Source of the DNA: DATFDN01 sp963818725
GTDB lineage: Bacteria > Pseudomonadota > Alphaproteobacteria > Acetobacterales > Acetobacteraceae
Assembly (NCBI GenBank): GCA_963818725.1
Contig: CAWFTU010000008.1
Span: 62,001 to 126,000 of the forward strand
Direction of reading: 5' to 3'
DNA: 64,000 nucleotides
Numbering within the stretch: position 1 is the stretch's first letter; each line of letters starts with the position of its first letter. Under the pieces are notes generated by a model. The model worked only from the letters and a program-made list of their open reading frames with translations. It was not told the DNA's origin and did not search any database. A program made the position numbers and the translations under genes. Of the stretch, positions 10,380 to 18,087 are shown piece after piece.

Positions 10380-10667
10380 GATGCTCCACGACCGGCTTTC
10401 ACAGCCAGGCAGGGTCAGTTTCTCGCGTTTATTTACACCTATACCCTGGTGAACGGACGTACCCCGGCGGAGGCGGACATGATGCGCTTCTTCCGCCTCA
10501 CGCCGCCGAGCGTCCATCAGATGGTGCTCACGCTCGAGAAGGCCGGACTGATCTCTCGCCAGCCGGGTGTCCCGCGGAGCATCGCCGTCCTGCTCGACCG
10601 CTCCGCCTTACCCGAGCTCAATCCAGGATACGGGCAACCGGTCAAAACCTCTGTGCAGAGGTACTAG
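10380..10667 (+). CDS. LexA-like winged-helix DNA-binding domain protein, 5' end lost
   Basis: An open frame ending in TAG at 10665-10667 encodes FTARQGQFLAFIYTYTLVNG, then RTPAEADMMRFFRLTPPSVHQ and VLTLEKAGLISRQPGVPRSI. This matches the short stand-alone LexA-type DNA-binding domains common in proteobacteria: helix-turn-helix, the second helix SVHQMV, and the wing with GLI-R-PG--RSI. No ATG is in frame near the expected start, and the IS630 transposase gene starts only 46 bases upstream on the other strand. The gene was probably truncated by that insertion. Its target is unknown. Confidence 0.45.
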   Translation, partial: DAPRPAFTARQGQFLAFIYTYTLVNGRTPAEADMMRFFRLTPPSVHQMVLTLEKAGLISRQPGVPRSIAVLLDRSALPELNPGYGQPVKTSVQRY

Positions 10668-10959
10668 TCTGGCGAGAGCGTTTACGCGGGCCGGCTACGG
10701 CCAATCGATCTCAGGATGCGCGCGGACGTGGAACACGCCGTCGCGAAGCCCCTGGCGGCAGGGCTGAGCTGCGTAGCGGCACCTAAGTCTGCCCTGGGCA
10801 TGGATACGACCGGGAGCGGCGCACGTAGAGGCGTCGGTGTCCCGCCTATCGCCACGGCCGCGCAGAAGAGGTGGCCGGTTTTGTCGAGACAGCGTTTTGG
10901 CTTCGATAAGTGGAACCTCTGCCGGTTGGTGTTGTCGTGTGCCGGTGTCGGGGCGTCAT

Positions 10960-11257
10960 TTAGGCTGCAGCGCGCTGCGGCAGGGCAGCGAAGTAAGCTT
11001 GGTCCGGCGTTCGTGCGTCAAGGCTCGCGTGAGGCCGTCGGCGGTTATAGAAATCGAGATACCGGCCCAGCGAGGTCTCGCGCCTCGCCGATGCTGTCGT
11101 AGGCCCGCAGATACACCTCCTCGTATTTGACGGATCGCCACAGCCGCTCGACAAAGACGTTGTCGCGCCAGGAGCCGCGGCCATCCATGCTGATCTTGAT
11201 GGCGTTCTCCTGTCAGCAGGCTCTGTGAATGCGGGCGCTAGTGAACTGACTTCCCTG
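10960..11257 (-). pseudogene. IS3 orfB transposase, 3' segment
   Basis: Reading on the minus strand, GSQFTSA (start of this piece) is followed by ENAIKISMDGRGSWRDNVF and RLWRSVKYEEVYLRAYDSI, then NRRRPHASLDARTPDQAYF. This is the C-terminal third of an IS3-type orfB, with the Glu of the DDE triad in the VERLWRSVKYEE region. One or two indels break the frame. The piece begins exactly where the middle segment ends (NTD at 12647), with IS110 between. Confidence 0.8.
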
Positions 11258-11273
11258 GATGCCCTTCTGTTTG

Positions 11274-12352
11274 TCAAGCTGGCACGTGGGCCTGGTTTAT
11301 CTGGCATTGGCGCTGGCGGATTATGGCGAATACCTCGCGGGCGATGTAGCGTTTCAGGCATCGGATGACCTCCAGCTTGGAATGGCCTTCAGCGGTTCGC
11401 TTTGCCATGTAGGCCTTGGTTCGCGGATCGGTCCGGAGCCGCCCGATGGCAATGATGTGGAGCGCGCTGTTCGCCGCTCGATCACCCCCTCGATTAAGGC
11501 GGTGGCGGGTTGTCTTGCCGGAAGACGCAGGAACTGGGCTTACACCGCAAAGAGCCGCGAAGCTGGCCTCGGAATGGAGATCGCTCAGAGTTGTCGCCAG
11601 CTGTCAGTAGCAGCTGCGCGGCGATCCCGTGGCCAATCGAGTTCCGGGCCACGAGAGTGGGAGCCAGTTCGTCGATGATGGCGACGATCATGGTATCGAG
11701 GTCCGCGATCTCGTCGTGCAATTCGAGGTAACGCCGGCCCAGCGACTTGAGGGTGATCCTGTAGGCTGACACCACGTTGCGGTAGTCGGTCAAATCCGGC
11801 CGCCAGGCCGCCAGCGTCCTGACGAGCTGCATGCGGGTCATCTTGCGCAGCGCGTCTCTGGTTCGTCGGGGCGCAGACGATGGTGTTTTGGATCATCTGC
11901 AACGCCACACGCCGGGCGGCAACTGCGGTCTTTCTGCAGGCTTTGAGCACACGCGAGGACTCGACCATCCCGTCACGGCTCTTGGGCGTGACCACGCGCT
12001 TGCCGCTGAAGGCTGCGTGGGCGGCATTTTGGGCGTCCAGGCCATCATTTTTGCCGCGCTTGCGGCGGTCATGCCTGTCTGGTGCCGTGACCTCCAGAAC
12101 GTCAACACCGGCGTTCTGCATGTAACGCAGGAGCCCCGCACCATAGGTGCCAGTTGCCTCGACGCCAACGCACCGAAGTCGCCCGAAGGATCGCATCCAG
12201 GCGAGCATCTGCTTGTAGCCGTGCCGGGTTGCCGCGAAGCCTCAGGTCCTAGAAAGCGATCATGTTCGTCGACAACAGCCACGACATGAAATCCTTATGG
12301 TGTCGACGCCACCGACCACGCTACCAACGGCCACCTCTTGCCTAACGTTCAT
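11274..12352 (-). pseudogene. IS110-family DEDD transposase, several frameshifts
   Basis: The start MNVRQEVAVGSVVGGVDT at 12352 contains the first catalytic Asp; a base is missing just after it, before KDFHVVAVVDEHDRF. The frame then gives VGVEATGTYGAGLLRYM (catalytic Glu) and KNDGLDAQNAAHAA (the Asp pair). Later frames hold LVARNSIGHGIAAQLLLTAG and, at the end, REVFAIIRQRQCQINQ before TGA 11274-11276. This is the full IS110 layout: RuvC-like DEDD domain, then the C-terminal domain that carries the serine nucleophile. The repaired protein is about 355 residues. The frameshifts mean it is not made intact from this sequence. Confidence 0.8.
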
Positions 12353-12646
12353 TGCGGTTTTCCAGGTTCGACGCTGCTACGGACGGATTTGTCGCGACCG
12401 AATGCCTGGACAGGACAGTAACGTGACAGGAAGTCAGGCCCTTCTTGGGTCACACGCATCGGCGAGGCAAAACCTCACAGCTTGATGGCTCAGCCGCCCG
12501 ACAAATCCAGGGAAAGACACAAAACCCGGTCGATCGGTGTTCGGGTCAGGGCGACTGGGACACCCCGCTGTGCCGGCTATCCTCAGGCAATTCATCGCTT
12601 GATACGACGGGATCACCGAAAGACTGCCGACGCCATCATTCTTACT
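12353..12646 (-). ncRNA. IS110 non-coding left end, candidate bridge RNA region
   Basis: The stretch lies between the IS110 boundary and the transposase start and has no convincing coding frame. In the IS110 family the non-coding end upstream of the transposase is transcribed into a bridge RNA with one loop that reads the target and one that reads the donor. The call is by position and family knowledge only; no fold was computed. Confidence 0.35.
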
Positions 12647-12816
12647 GTCGGTGTTCAAAATCTCCGGCCTGCCGTGTCGGGCGAGCGCCTCCTCGACCGC
12701 TTCGAGGCAGAACTCGACCTCCATCGTGATCGACAACCGCCAGGCCAGAACCCGCCGGCTGAACCAGTCCACCACGGCCGCCAGATAGACCAAGCCGCGG
12801 GCCATAGGGACGTACG
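12647..12816 (-). pseudogene. IS3 orfB transposase, middle segment (group II intron 3' exon)
   Basis: The segment encodes YVPMARGLVYLAAVVDWFSR, then RVLAWRLSITMEVEFCLEAV and GRPEILNTD, the part of orfB with the second Asp of the DDE triad. Its upstream edge (12816) joins the 5' exon at 16670 to give DITYVPMARG in frame. Its downstream edge joins 11257 to give NTDQGSQFTS. Confidence 0.85.
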
Positions 12817-12856
12817 GGTGAGTAGGCCGGGGGAATTTCACCCCCGGCCCCTCTCA

Positions 12857-12890
12857 GAACCGGACGTGAACCTCTCAGCTCATCCGGCTC
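12857..12890 (-). ncRNA. Group II intron domain V
   Basis: On the minus strand the 34-nt sequence starts GAGCCGGATG and ends CGTCCGGTTC. These ends pair to form the lower helix; GAGCT and GGTTC around a GAGA tetraloop form the upper stem. It has the canonical length and the AGC triad of catalytic domain V. It lies just 3' of the reverse transcriptase stop codon, as usual. Confidence 0.85.
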
Positions 12891-12893
12891 CCA

Positions 12894-13557
12894 TCATCCA
12901 ACCGACGACACAAATCCCAGCGACCAGTGTATGAAGGCACCCGGCTGCCTTTGCGCCAGTCGCCTGAGCATCTCGGCAGCCCGTGTTTTGTGGCCTGCCA
13001 GAGGCTTGTGCTTGCGCATCAGCCACCGGATCAGAAACAGGTTCATGCTTCGCCACACCGGCCTGAGCGCCGATCCATAAAAGCGGCCATAGTATTGCTG
13101 CCACCCCTTCAGGGTCGGAGTGAACATGGCCGATAGATCGGCCAAGCTCTTGTCGCTCATCAGTTGCAGGTGCCATTCCCTGATCGTCTGCCGCATGGCC
13201 TTGAGGGCGTCGCGGCTGACCGCCGGGGAGAAGTTCACGTAGACCCGGCCATACTTGTCCAGCGTCTTTCGGGGCCGGAACGTATAGCCGAGGAACGTGA
13301 ACTGGATGGCGGGGTGTGCCTCGGTCCGATTGAGGTCCTTACAATACACGATCCGTGTCTTGTCTGGATGGAGTTCGAGCCTGCAGGCCCGGAACCGCTC
13401 CCGGATGCGGTCAAGCACGTATTCTGCCTGCCGCTTGCTCTTGCAGTGAAGCACCGCGTCGTCGGCATACCGGGCGAACCGAACGCCGGGGAGATGGCGG
13501 GTCACCCACAGGTCAAACGCGTGGTGCAGAAGCCGGTTGGCCAGGATCGGCGACGCC
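12894..13557 (-). pseudogene. Group II intron reverse transcriptase/maturase, C-terminal part
   Basis: It encodes VASPILANRLLHHAFDLWV, then RFARYADDAVLHCKS with the YADD catalytic motif of reverse transcriptases (about 13457-13468), the thumb region, and the maturase domain X with LKGWQQYYGRFYGSALRPVW. The end is FIHWSLGFVSSVG, and no HNH endonuclease follows. The missing N-terminal part is at 15581-16160; the 2-kb serine recombinase element separates the two at the QGGVASP motif. Confidence 0.85.
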
Positions 13558-13560
13558 ACG

Positions 13561-13581
13561 CCTCCCACAACCTTGCAAAAT
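13561..13581 (+). repeat. Left 21-bp inverted repeat of the serine recombinase element
   Basis: It begins CCTCCCACAACC and is the exact reverse complement of 15553-15573. Interpreted as an attP half-site. Confidence 0.85.
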
Positions 13582-13710
13582 TGCCGTTTGACCTCTCGGT
13601 GAGGGTGTCGCGCGAGCGACTGCGACCGGGGTACGGCGAGGGATTTCTGGGCGCGCCGGTGGTAATCTGCCTGCAGTCCGGCGACAAACGGCCGGCAAGC
13701 GGAGGCGCCG

Positions 13711-13917
13711 ATGCCCCGGCGCAACGGACGATCACCGGACCTGGCAGTCAGGGTCAGCCATGAGGCGACCCGGCTCAGCAAGGCGCACGTCGCCGCGGCG
13801 TTCGAGCACTTGGTCCCGGTTCTCGAGCGGCAAGCCCGTCCGCCTCGCGCCGGAGGCGACACCCGCCGGATCGACTCCGCGCTCTGGCTCCCCAAGCCGA
13901 TGCGGAGAGGAGGCTAG
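13711..13917 (+). CDS. Small protein preceding the serine recombinase
   Basis: A 68-residue protein with MPRRNGRSPDLAVRVSHEA at the start and then LSKAHVAAAFEHLVPVLERQ. It is rich in Arg and Pro and ends one base before the recombinase ATG. The close spacing suggests translational coupling. It could be a recombination directionality factor or DNA-binding accessory protein, but no known domain is recognised; that role is a guess from position. Confidence 0.55.
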   Translation: MPRRNGRSPDLAVRVSHEATRLSKAHVAAAFEHLVPVLERQARPPRAGGDTRRIDSALWLPKPMRRGG

Positions 13918-13918
13918 C

Positions 13919-15580
13919 ATGCAGCAGGATCTGCGCGTCGCCGTTTACGCTCGCGTCTCCTCCGAGCAGCAGGCCGGCGAGAGCACCATTGCCAGCCAGC
14001 TCGCGGCACTGGAGACACGGGTCGCGGCAGACGGCCTGGCGCTCCTGCCCGAGCATGGTTTCGCTGACGACGGCTACAGCGGCGCCACCCTGGTGCGGCC
14101 GGCGCTCGAGCGCCTGCGCGACTTCGCCGCCTCGGGCGCGCTCGACCGCGTCTACGTCCACTCGCCCGACCGCCTCGCGCGCCGCTACGCCTACCAGGTG
14201 CTGCTCGTCGACGAGCTGCGCCGCGCCGGCGTGGAGATCGTCTTCCTCAACCGCCAGATCGGCGCCTCGCCCGAGGACGACCTGCTGCTCCAGGTGCAGG
14301 GCATGGTGGCGGAGTATGGGCGCGCGAAGATCCTGGAGCGCAGCCGCCGCGGCAAGCGCCACGCGGCCAGGCGAGGGTCGGTCAACGTGTTGGGAGGGGC
14401 GCCGTTCGGCTATCGTTACATCAGCAAGCACGACGGCGGCGGGGTCGCGCGCTACGAGGTGGTCGAGGAGCAGGCGCGGGTCGTTCGACAGGTCTTCGAC
14501 TGGGTCGGCCGCGGCCGTGTCAGCATCGGCGAGGTTTGCCGACGCTTGCGCCAGCAGGGCCATCCGACCAGCCATGGCAAACTCACCTGGGACCGGACGA
14601 CGGTCTGGGCCATGCTCCGCAATCCCGCCTACATGGGCGAGGCCGCCTTCGGCAAGACGCGCGTCGGACCGCGGCCTGCCCGGCCCCGGCCGGTGCGCGG
14701 CGGCGGCGAGCAGCCGCGTCGTGCCCACGGGCTCTACGACGTGCCCGAGGCCGAACGGGTCAGCGTGCCGGTGCCGCAGCTGGTCGAGCCCGCACTGTTC
14801 GACGCCGTCCGCGAGCAACTGGCCGAGAACCGCCACCGCAGCCGGCAGAGTGCGCGCGGTGCGCGCTATCTCCTGCAAGGGTTGGTGGTGTGTGCCGCAT
14901 GCGGGTACGCCTACTACGGCAAGGCGATCAGCCTGCGCTCGGCCAAGGGTCGGCGGCGCGACTACGCCTACTATCGCTGCTGCGGCAGCGACGCCTACCG
15001 CTTCGGCGGCCAGCGCGTGTGCTCGAACACTCAGGTCCGCACCGATCGGTTGGACGAGGCGGTCTGGCACGAGGTCGAGCGCTTGCTGCGCGACCCGGCC
15101 CGGATCGCCACGGAACACGAGCGGCGCCTTGCTGACGCACAGCGGCACGGCATCGACGCCCCAGACCTCGCCGTGGCCGAGGCGCAACTGGCCAAGCTGC
15201 GCCGGGGCCTGGGCCGGCTGATCGACAGCTACGCCGAAGGCCTGATCGAGCGGGCAGAGTTCGAGCCGCGCGTCGCCGGCTTGCGGCAGCGGATCGGAGG
15301 CTGGAGACGCAGATCAGGGCCATGCGGGACGAGGCGGCCCTGCGGACGACGCTGTCGCTCGTCATCGGCCAGCTCGAAGACTTCGCGAGAAGGGTCCACG
15401 ACCGTGTCGCCGAGGTCGATTGGCGGGCGCGGCGGGACCTGATCCGCATGCTCATCAAACGCGTCGAGATCGACCGCGACGACGTCAATGTCGTCTTCCG
15501 AATCGACCCAGCCCCGCCTCCGCCCGGGCCCAGGAGCGCAGGCGAAGGTAACATTTTGCAAGGTTGTGGGAGGCGTGACG
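13919..15580 (+). pseudogene. Large serine recombinase, one frameshift near the C-terminus
   Basis: ATG 13919 follows AGGAGG. The resolvase N-terminal domain begins LRVAVYARVSSEQQ with the catalytic Ser in YARVSS, then VYVHSPDRLAR. The recombinase domain (GGAPFGYRY and TVWAMLRNPAYMGEAAFGK) covers residues about 150-280. A zinc beta-ribbon with LLQGLVVCAACGYAYYGK and a later Cys pair comes at about 300-370, then a coiled coil. An extra base near 15308 shifts the frame; MRDEAALRTTLSLVIGQLED and RRDLIRMLIKRVEIDRDDV follow in the new frame. No stop occurs before the element ends; the repaired frame reads through the right inverted repeat to 15834. The role is integration and excision of this element. 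Confidence 0.85.
15553..15573 (-). repeat. Right 21-bp inverted repeat of the serine recombinase element
   Basis: Exact reverse complement of 13561-13581. It lies within the read-through end of the recombinase frame. Confidence 0.85.
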
Positions 15581-16160
15581 ACGCCCCCTTGCGGGGTGCC
15601 TCTGTGCCGCTCCAGGGTCTGCCCGTCCGTGGTTTGCGTCGGCGCTTTCAGCCAGCGTTCCACATAGAGCAGAATCCAGGGCTCCTGGCAGCGCTTGCGC
15701 AGAGCCACCGCCAAGAGGCCATGATCGAGATTGTCGAACAGACCTCGGATGTCGAACTCTACCGTCCAGTCGTAGCCCCAGCATCGGCGCCTGGTAACGG
15801 CAACCGCCTCCAGCGCCGATTTCCCGGCCGGTAACCATGGGAATCCGCGCAGAAGATCGGATCAAGCCGTGGCTCTAGCCACCTCTTCACCGCCGTCTGT
15901 GCGACCCTGTCGGCCACCGTCGGGATGCCCAATACCCGGACGCCGCCTGACTTCTTCGGGATCGGCACGGCCTTGACCGGCGGCGGAAAGTGGCTGCCGG
16001 AGACCATGCGGTTCCAGAGTTTGTACAGGTTGTCGCCCAGCTTCGTCTCGAACCGCTCGATCGTCTCGGCGTCGGTCCCCGCGGCCCCCTGGTTGGCTTT
16101 CACATGTGGCCACGCCTCCCATACCAAGGTCTTGGGAATGTCGTAAGGCTTGCAGGTCAT
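15581..16160 (-). pseudogene. Group II intron reverse transcriptase, N-terminal part
   Basis: The start MTCKPYDIPKTLVWEAWPHV at 16160 leads to KANQGAAGTDAETIERFE (RT0), then FPPPVKAVPIPKKSGGVRVL and IPTVADRVAQTAVKRWLEP (RT1-2). An indel near 15840 precedes GYDWTVEFDIRGLFDNLDH (RT3, with the first catalytic Asp), and another frame ends in RHRGTPQGGVV (RT4). The fragment stops at the serine recombinase element. With 12894-13557 it makes a maturase of about 415 residues. Confidence 0.85.
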
Positions 16161-16669
16161 GGGGAATTCCTCCCGGTTGCCCGGTTGATCCTCCATGCCT
16201 GCCGGATGACGCCGCCCCTTCGCTCCTCCGCCATTACAGCGGCCTCGACGCTACTACGAGCGGCTCCGTCCCTTGGCGGCGCATCGCTACTGTCGGCCTC
16301 GCCTTGCGGGCTTGTGCCTTTCGCTTGCCATCGCCGCCGAAGGTTCCCGCAGTTCAACGCAAGAGCCTGAAACAGGATCACGCTGCCTCTATGCCGGACG
16401 CCGTCTGGCCCGTAAGCAGGTGTCGTCCAGACTGATCCCGGCGTAACATCACTCGCCGGTTTCGACGTCATCTGACACTTTCGACACTTGCGCGGCAGTT
16501 CACGGTTGTTCGCCTTCCTGTCTCCCACCTGACGCCTCGCGACGCCTTTTCCGTAACGCTCACGACCCGGGCTTTTGACCCGCGCCGCTTGCGGTGGTTT
16601 GCAACCTGCTCCTGCAAGCCGGTTGCGGGGGGCCGTCCCCCATCTCTCACGCCGCTTGCTGCGGCACAC

Positions 16670-17033
16670 TGATGTCCATGGCCCAGACCTGGTTTGGCCG
16701 CTCAACCGCCAGGCCGCGCAGCAGATATGGGTAAATCTTGTGCCCTGGGGCGGGCTTGGACGCGTTCGGCCGGCAATACAGCGCCTCAATTCCCATGCGC
16801 CGCATCATCGTGGCGACCCGCTCGCGGCCGATCGCAACGCCCTCGCCACGCAGCAGATCGCGCAGCATCCGGCTGCCCGCGAACGGATAATCCAGATGCA
16901 GCACGTCGATCCGCCGCATGATCGCCAGATAGGCCGCCGGCACCGGCCGCGGCTCGTAGGAGAGGCTGCTGCGGCTCAGCGTCAGCAGCTCCGCCTGCCG
17001 TCCCAGCGGCAGTCTGTGGCCCCGGTCGATCAT
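16670..17033 (-). pseudogene. IS3 orfB transposase, 5' segment (group II intron 5' exon)
   Basis: It starts MIDRGHRLPLGRQAELL, overlapping the orfA stop by four bases (ATGA), the usual IS3 arrangement for frameshift expression of OrfAB. It includes LLRGEGVAIGRERVATMMRR, GHKIYPYLLRGLAVERPNQ and VWAMDI, where the first catalytic Asp sits. The intron interrupts directly after GACATCA. Confidence 0.85.
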
Positions 17034-17341
17034 CGCTTTGCGCTCAGCAAGCCGGCTTTGCTGAGCGCACCGGACAAAAAATCGTTCTCCAGCGTCAGTT
17101 CGCCGATTTTGGCGTGCAAAGCCTTGAGATCCACCGCCGGGGCCGCCGCACTCCCCGCCGTGCCGGAGCCGAACACCCCAGCCGCACCGTCCGCCAGCTG
17201 GGCCTTCCAGGCCGTGATCTGGTTCGGATGCACGTCATACTGCTGCGCCAACTCGGCCAGCGTCTTCTCGCCCTTGATCGCCGCCAGCGCCACCTTCGCC
17301 TTGAAAGCCGCACTGTGTGTCCGCCGTGCCCGCCTCGTCAT
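17030..17341 (-). CDS. IS3-family OrfA (helix-turn-helix protein)
   Basis: An intact 103-residue protein starting MTRRARRTHSAAFKAKVALA, with the helix-turn-helix LAELAQQYDVHPNQITAWK and a leucine-zipper-like tail KIGELTLENDFLSGALSKAG. This is a standard IS3 OrfA that binds the element's ends and supplies the N-terminus of OrfAB. Its partner orfB is broken in two places, so transposition from this copy is not expected. Confidence 0.9.
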   Translation of the reverse strand: MTRRARRTHSAAFKAKVALAAIKGEKTLAELAQQYDVHPNQITAWKAQLADGAAGVFGSGTAGSAAAPAVDLKALHAKIGELTLENDFLSGALSKAGLLSAKR

Positions 17342-17426
17342 GCTCTCTCCTGATCCGCGGCATCCTCGCCGCGCTCAGGCAGATTTTCCACTTATCAGCC
17401 TGTCCGAATTTCCCCGGCCACCTCTC

Positions 17427-17879
17427 ACAACGGACGCGAGTCTCGGCGATCTGACATTTATGCTCTCAAGCAGAGATGCTGCCCGTCCGGTGCGTGCGCT
17501 GGTCGCTCAACCGGGTGAATTTTTTGAGATACGGTCGACCGGCACAACGCCTGCCGTAACGCACCCATTGCTCGTCGTCCACAGCCTCCGCAGCTTGGCT
17601 GCCTCCGGCGTCACGATGCAAAGCCGCGATGCGACCACACCCTTGAAGGTCACCTTTACGCATGGCGTCATCTCGCAGCAGGCGAAGGCGATGACAATCG
17701 AACGGACAGCCGATATCGCCGTATCGTCCGGGACGAAGGTGCGGATAGCCAACAATGCCATGGAGCTACTGACGGCAAGCGCACCGGCACAGACCCAGAT
17801 CAGCAAGCAGGTCATCACCGAGAATGGGGCGGTGGCGAACGCGCCGGTCCGGCAGTTGATGATGCTGCCCGCAAGGTAA
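17427..17879 (+). CDS. Hypothetical protein fragment, 5' end lost to IS3
   Basis: An open frame from the IS3 edge to TAA 17877-17879. It encodes about 150 residues, including FFEIRSTGTTPAVTHPLLVV, then LKVTFTHGVISQQAKAM and SSGTKVRIANNAMELLT. No family is recognised. Base composition is lower in GC than the housekeeping genes. It may be the remnant of a gene interrupted by IS3; chance openness cannot be excluded. Confidence 0.3.
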   Translation, partial: TTDASLGDLTFMLSSRDAARPVRALVAQPGEFFEIRSTGTTPAVTHPLLVVHSLRSLAASGVTMQSRDATTPLKVTFTHGVISQQAKAMTIERTADIAVSSGTKVRIANNAMELLTASAPAQTQISKQVITENGAVANAPVRQLMMLPAR

Positions 17880-18087
17880 GGGGGTGCGCGGGATTTCCGC
17901 ACCGGTATACTCTGGGCGGTCCAGTACAACGCGTTCCGAGCTGTGCGCGGGTTTGGGTGATGGGGTGGGGCTCGCCTGTCAGGCAGGTGACGAGCCTGCC
18001 CGAATCCCGGAGGTTATGATACGCGCACGGCAGCGCCGGTGCGGTGAATGGTATTTCGAGTAGGGTGATCCACGATCGGAGAGCCAA

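Larger units (their letters stand above)
11258..12646 (-). mobile_element. IS110-family element inserted in IS3 orfB
   Basis: The limits are set by the interrupted IS3 orfB: GRPEILNTD ends at 12647 and QGSQFTS resumes at 11257, so these 1389 bp are foreign. There is no inverted repeat and no clear target duplication, as expected for IS110, which recombines through a short core. The transposase occupies 11274-12352; 294 bp of non-coding DNA precedes it, where IS110 elements encode their guide (bridge) RNA. Confidence 0.8.
13558..15580 (+). mobile_element. 2.0-kb element with large serine recombinase and inverted-repeat ends
   Basis: The element splits the intron reverse transcriptase. The 5-bp core ACGCC is present at both edges (13558-13562 and 15581-15585); removing the element and one core copy restores the reading QGGVASP of the reverse transcriptase. 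Inside the edges, 13561-13581 and 15553-15573 are perfect 21-bp inverted repeats; the match extends outward to 33 bp with two mismatches. Content: a 68-residue protein and a large serine recombinase. Serine integrase attP sites have dyad symmetry, so the two halves of attP would appear as inverted repeats at the ends after integration, as seen here. Confidence 0.75.
12817..16669 (-). mobile_element. Group II intron inserted in IS3 orfB, itself interrupted
   Basis: The intron starts with GTGTG at 16669 on the minus strand, matching the 5' consensus GUGYG, and ends at about 12817. Just upstream of its 3' end are a domain VI-like hairpin (GGGGGTGAAATTCCCCC, about 12831-12847) and a 34-nt domain V (12857-12890). 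Removing it joins GACATCA to CGTACGTCCC and restores orfB. Subtracting the 2.0-kb element inside gives about 1.83 kb, which fits a compact intron with a maturase lacking an endonuclease domain. The 3' boundary is set by the orfB frame and may be off by one or two bases. Confidence 0.8.
10867..17425 (-). mobile_element. IS3-family element enlarged by nested insertions
   Basis: Candidate ends are AGAGGTGGCCGG at 10867-10878 and its exact complement at 17414-17425; inside them GATAAGTGGA recurs in inverted orientation (about 10914 and 17391). Between them orfA is complete, and orfB is cut into three pieces by a group II intron (12817-16669) and an IS110 element (11258-12646). Joining the pieces recreates a normal IS3 orfB. 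The core IS3 is about 1.3 kb and the rest is later insertions. No 3-bp target duplication is obvious. Confidence 0.75.

Noticed and set aside
13775..15187. A 470-codon minus-strand frame opposite the serine recombinase
   Set aside because: Antisense shadow; the plus strand has the resolvase, recombinase and zinc-ribbon motifs in order.
16575..17426. Upstream extension of the hypothetical fragment into IS3
   Set aside because: This part is antisense to IS3 orfA and orfB; only the part outside the IS edge is kept as a possible remnant.
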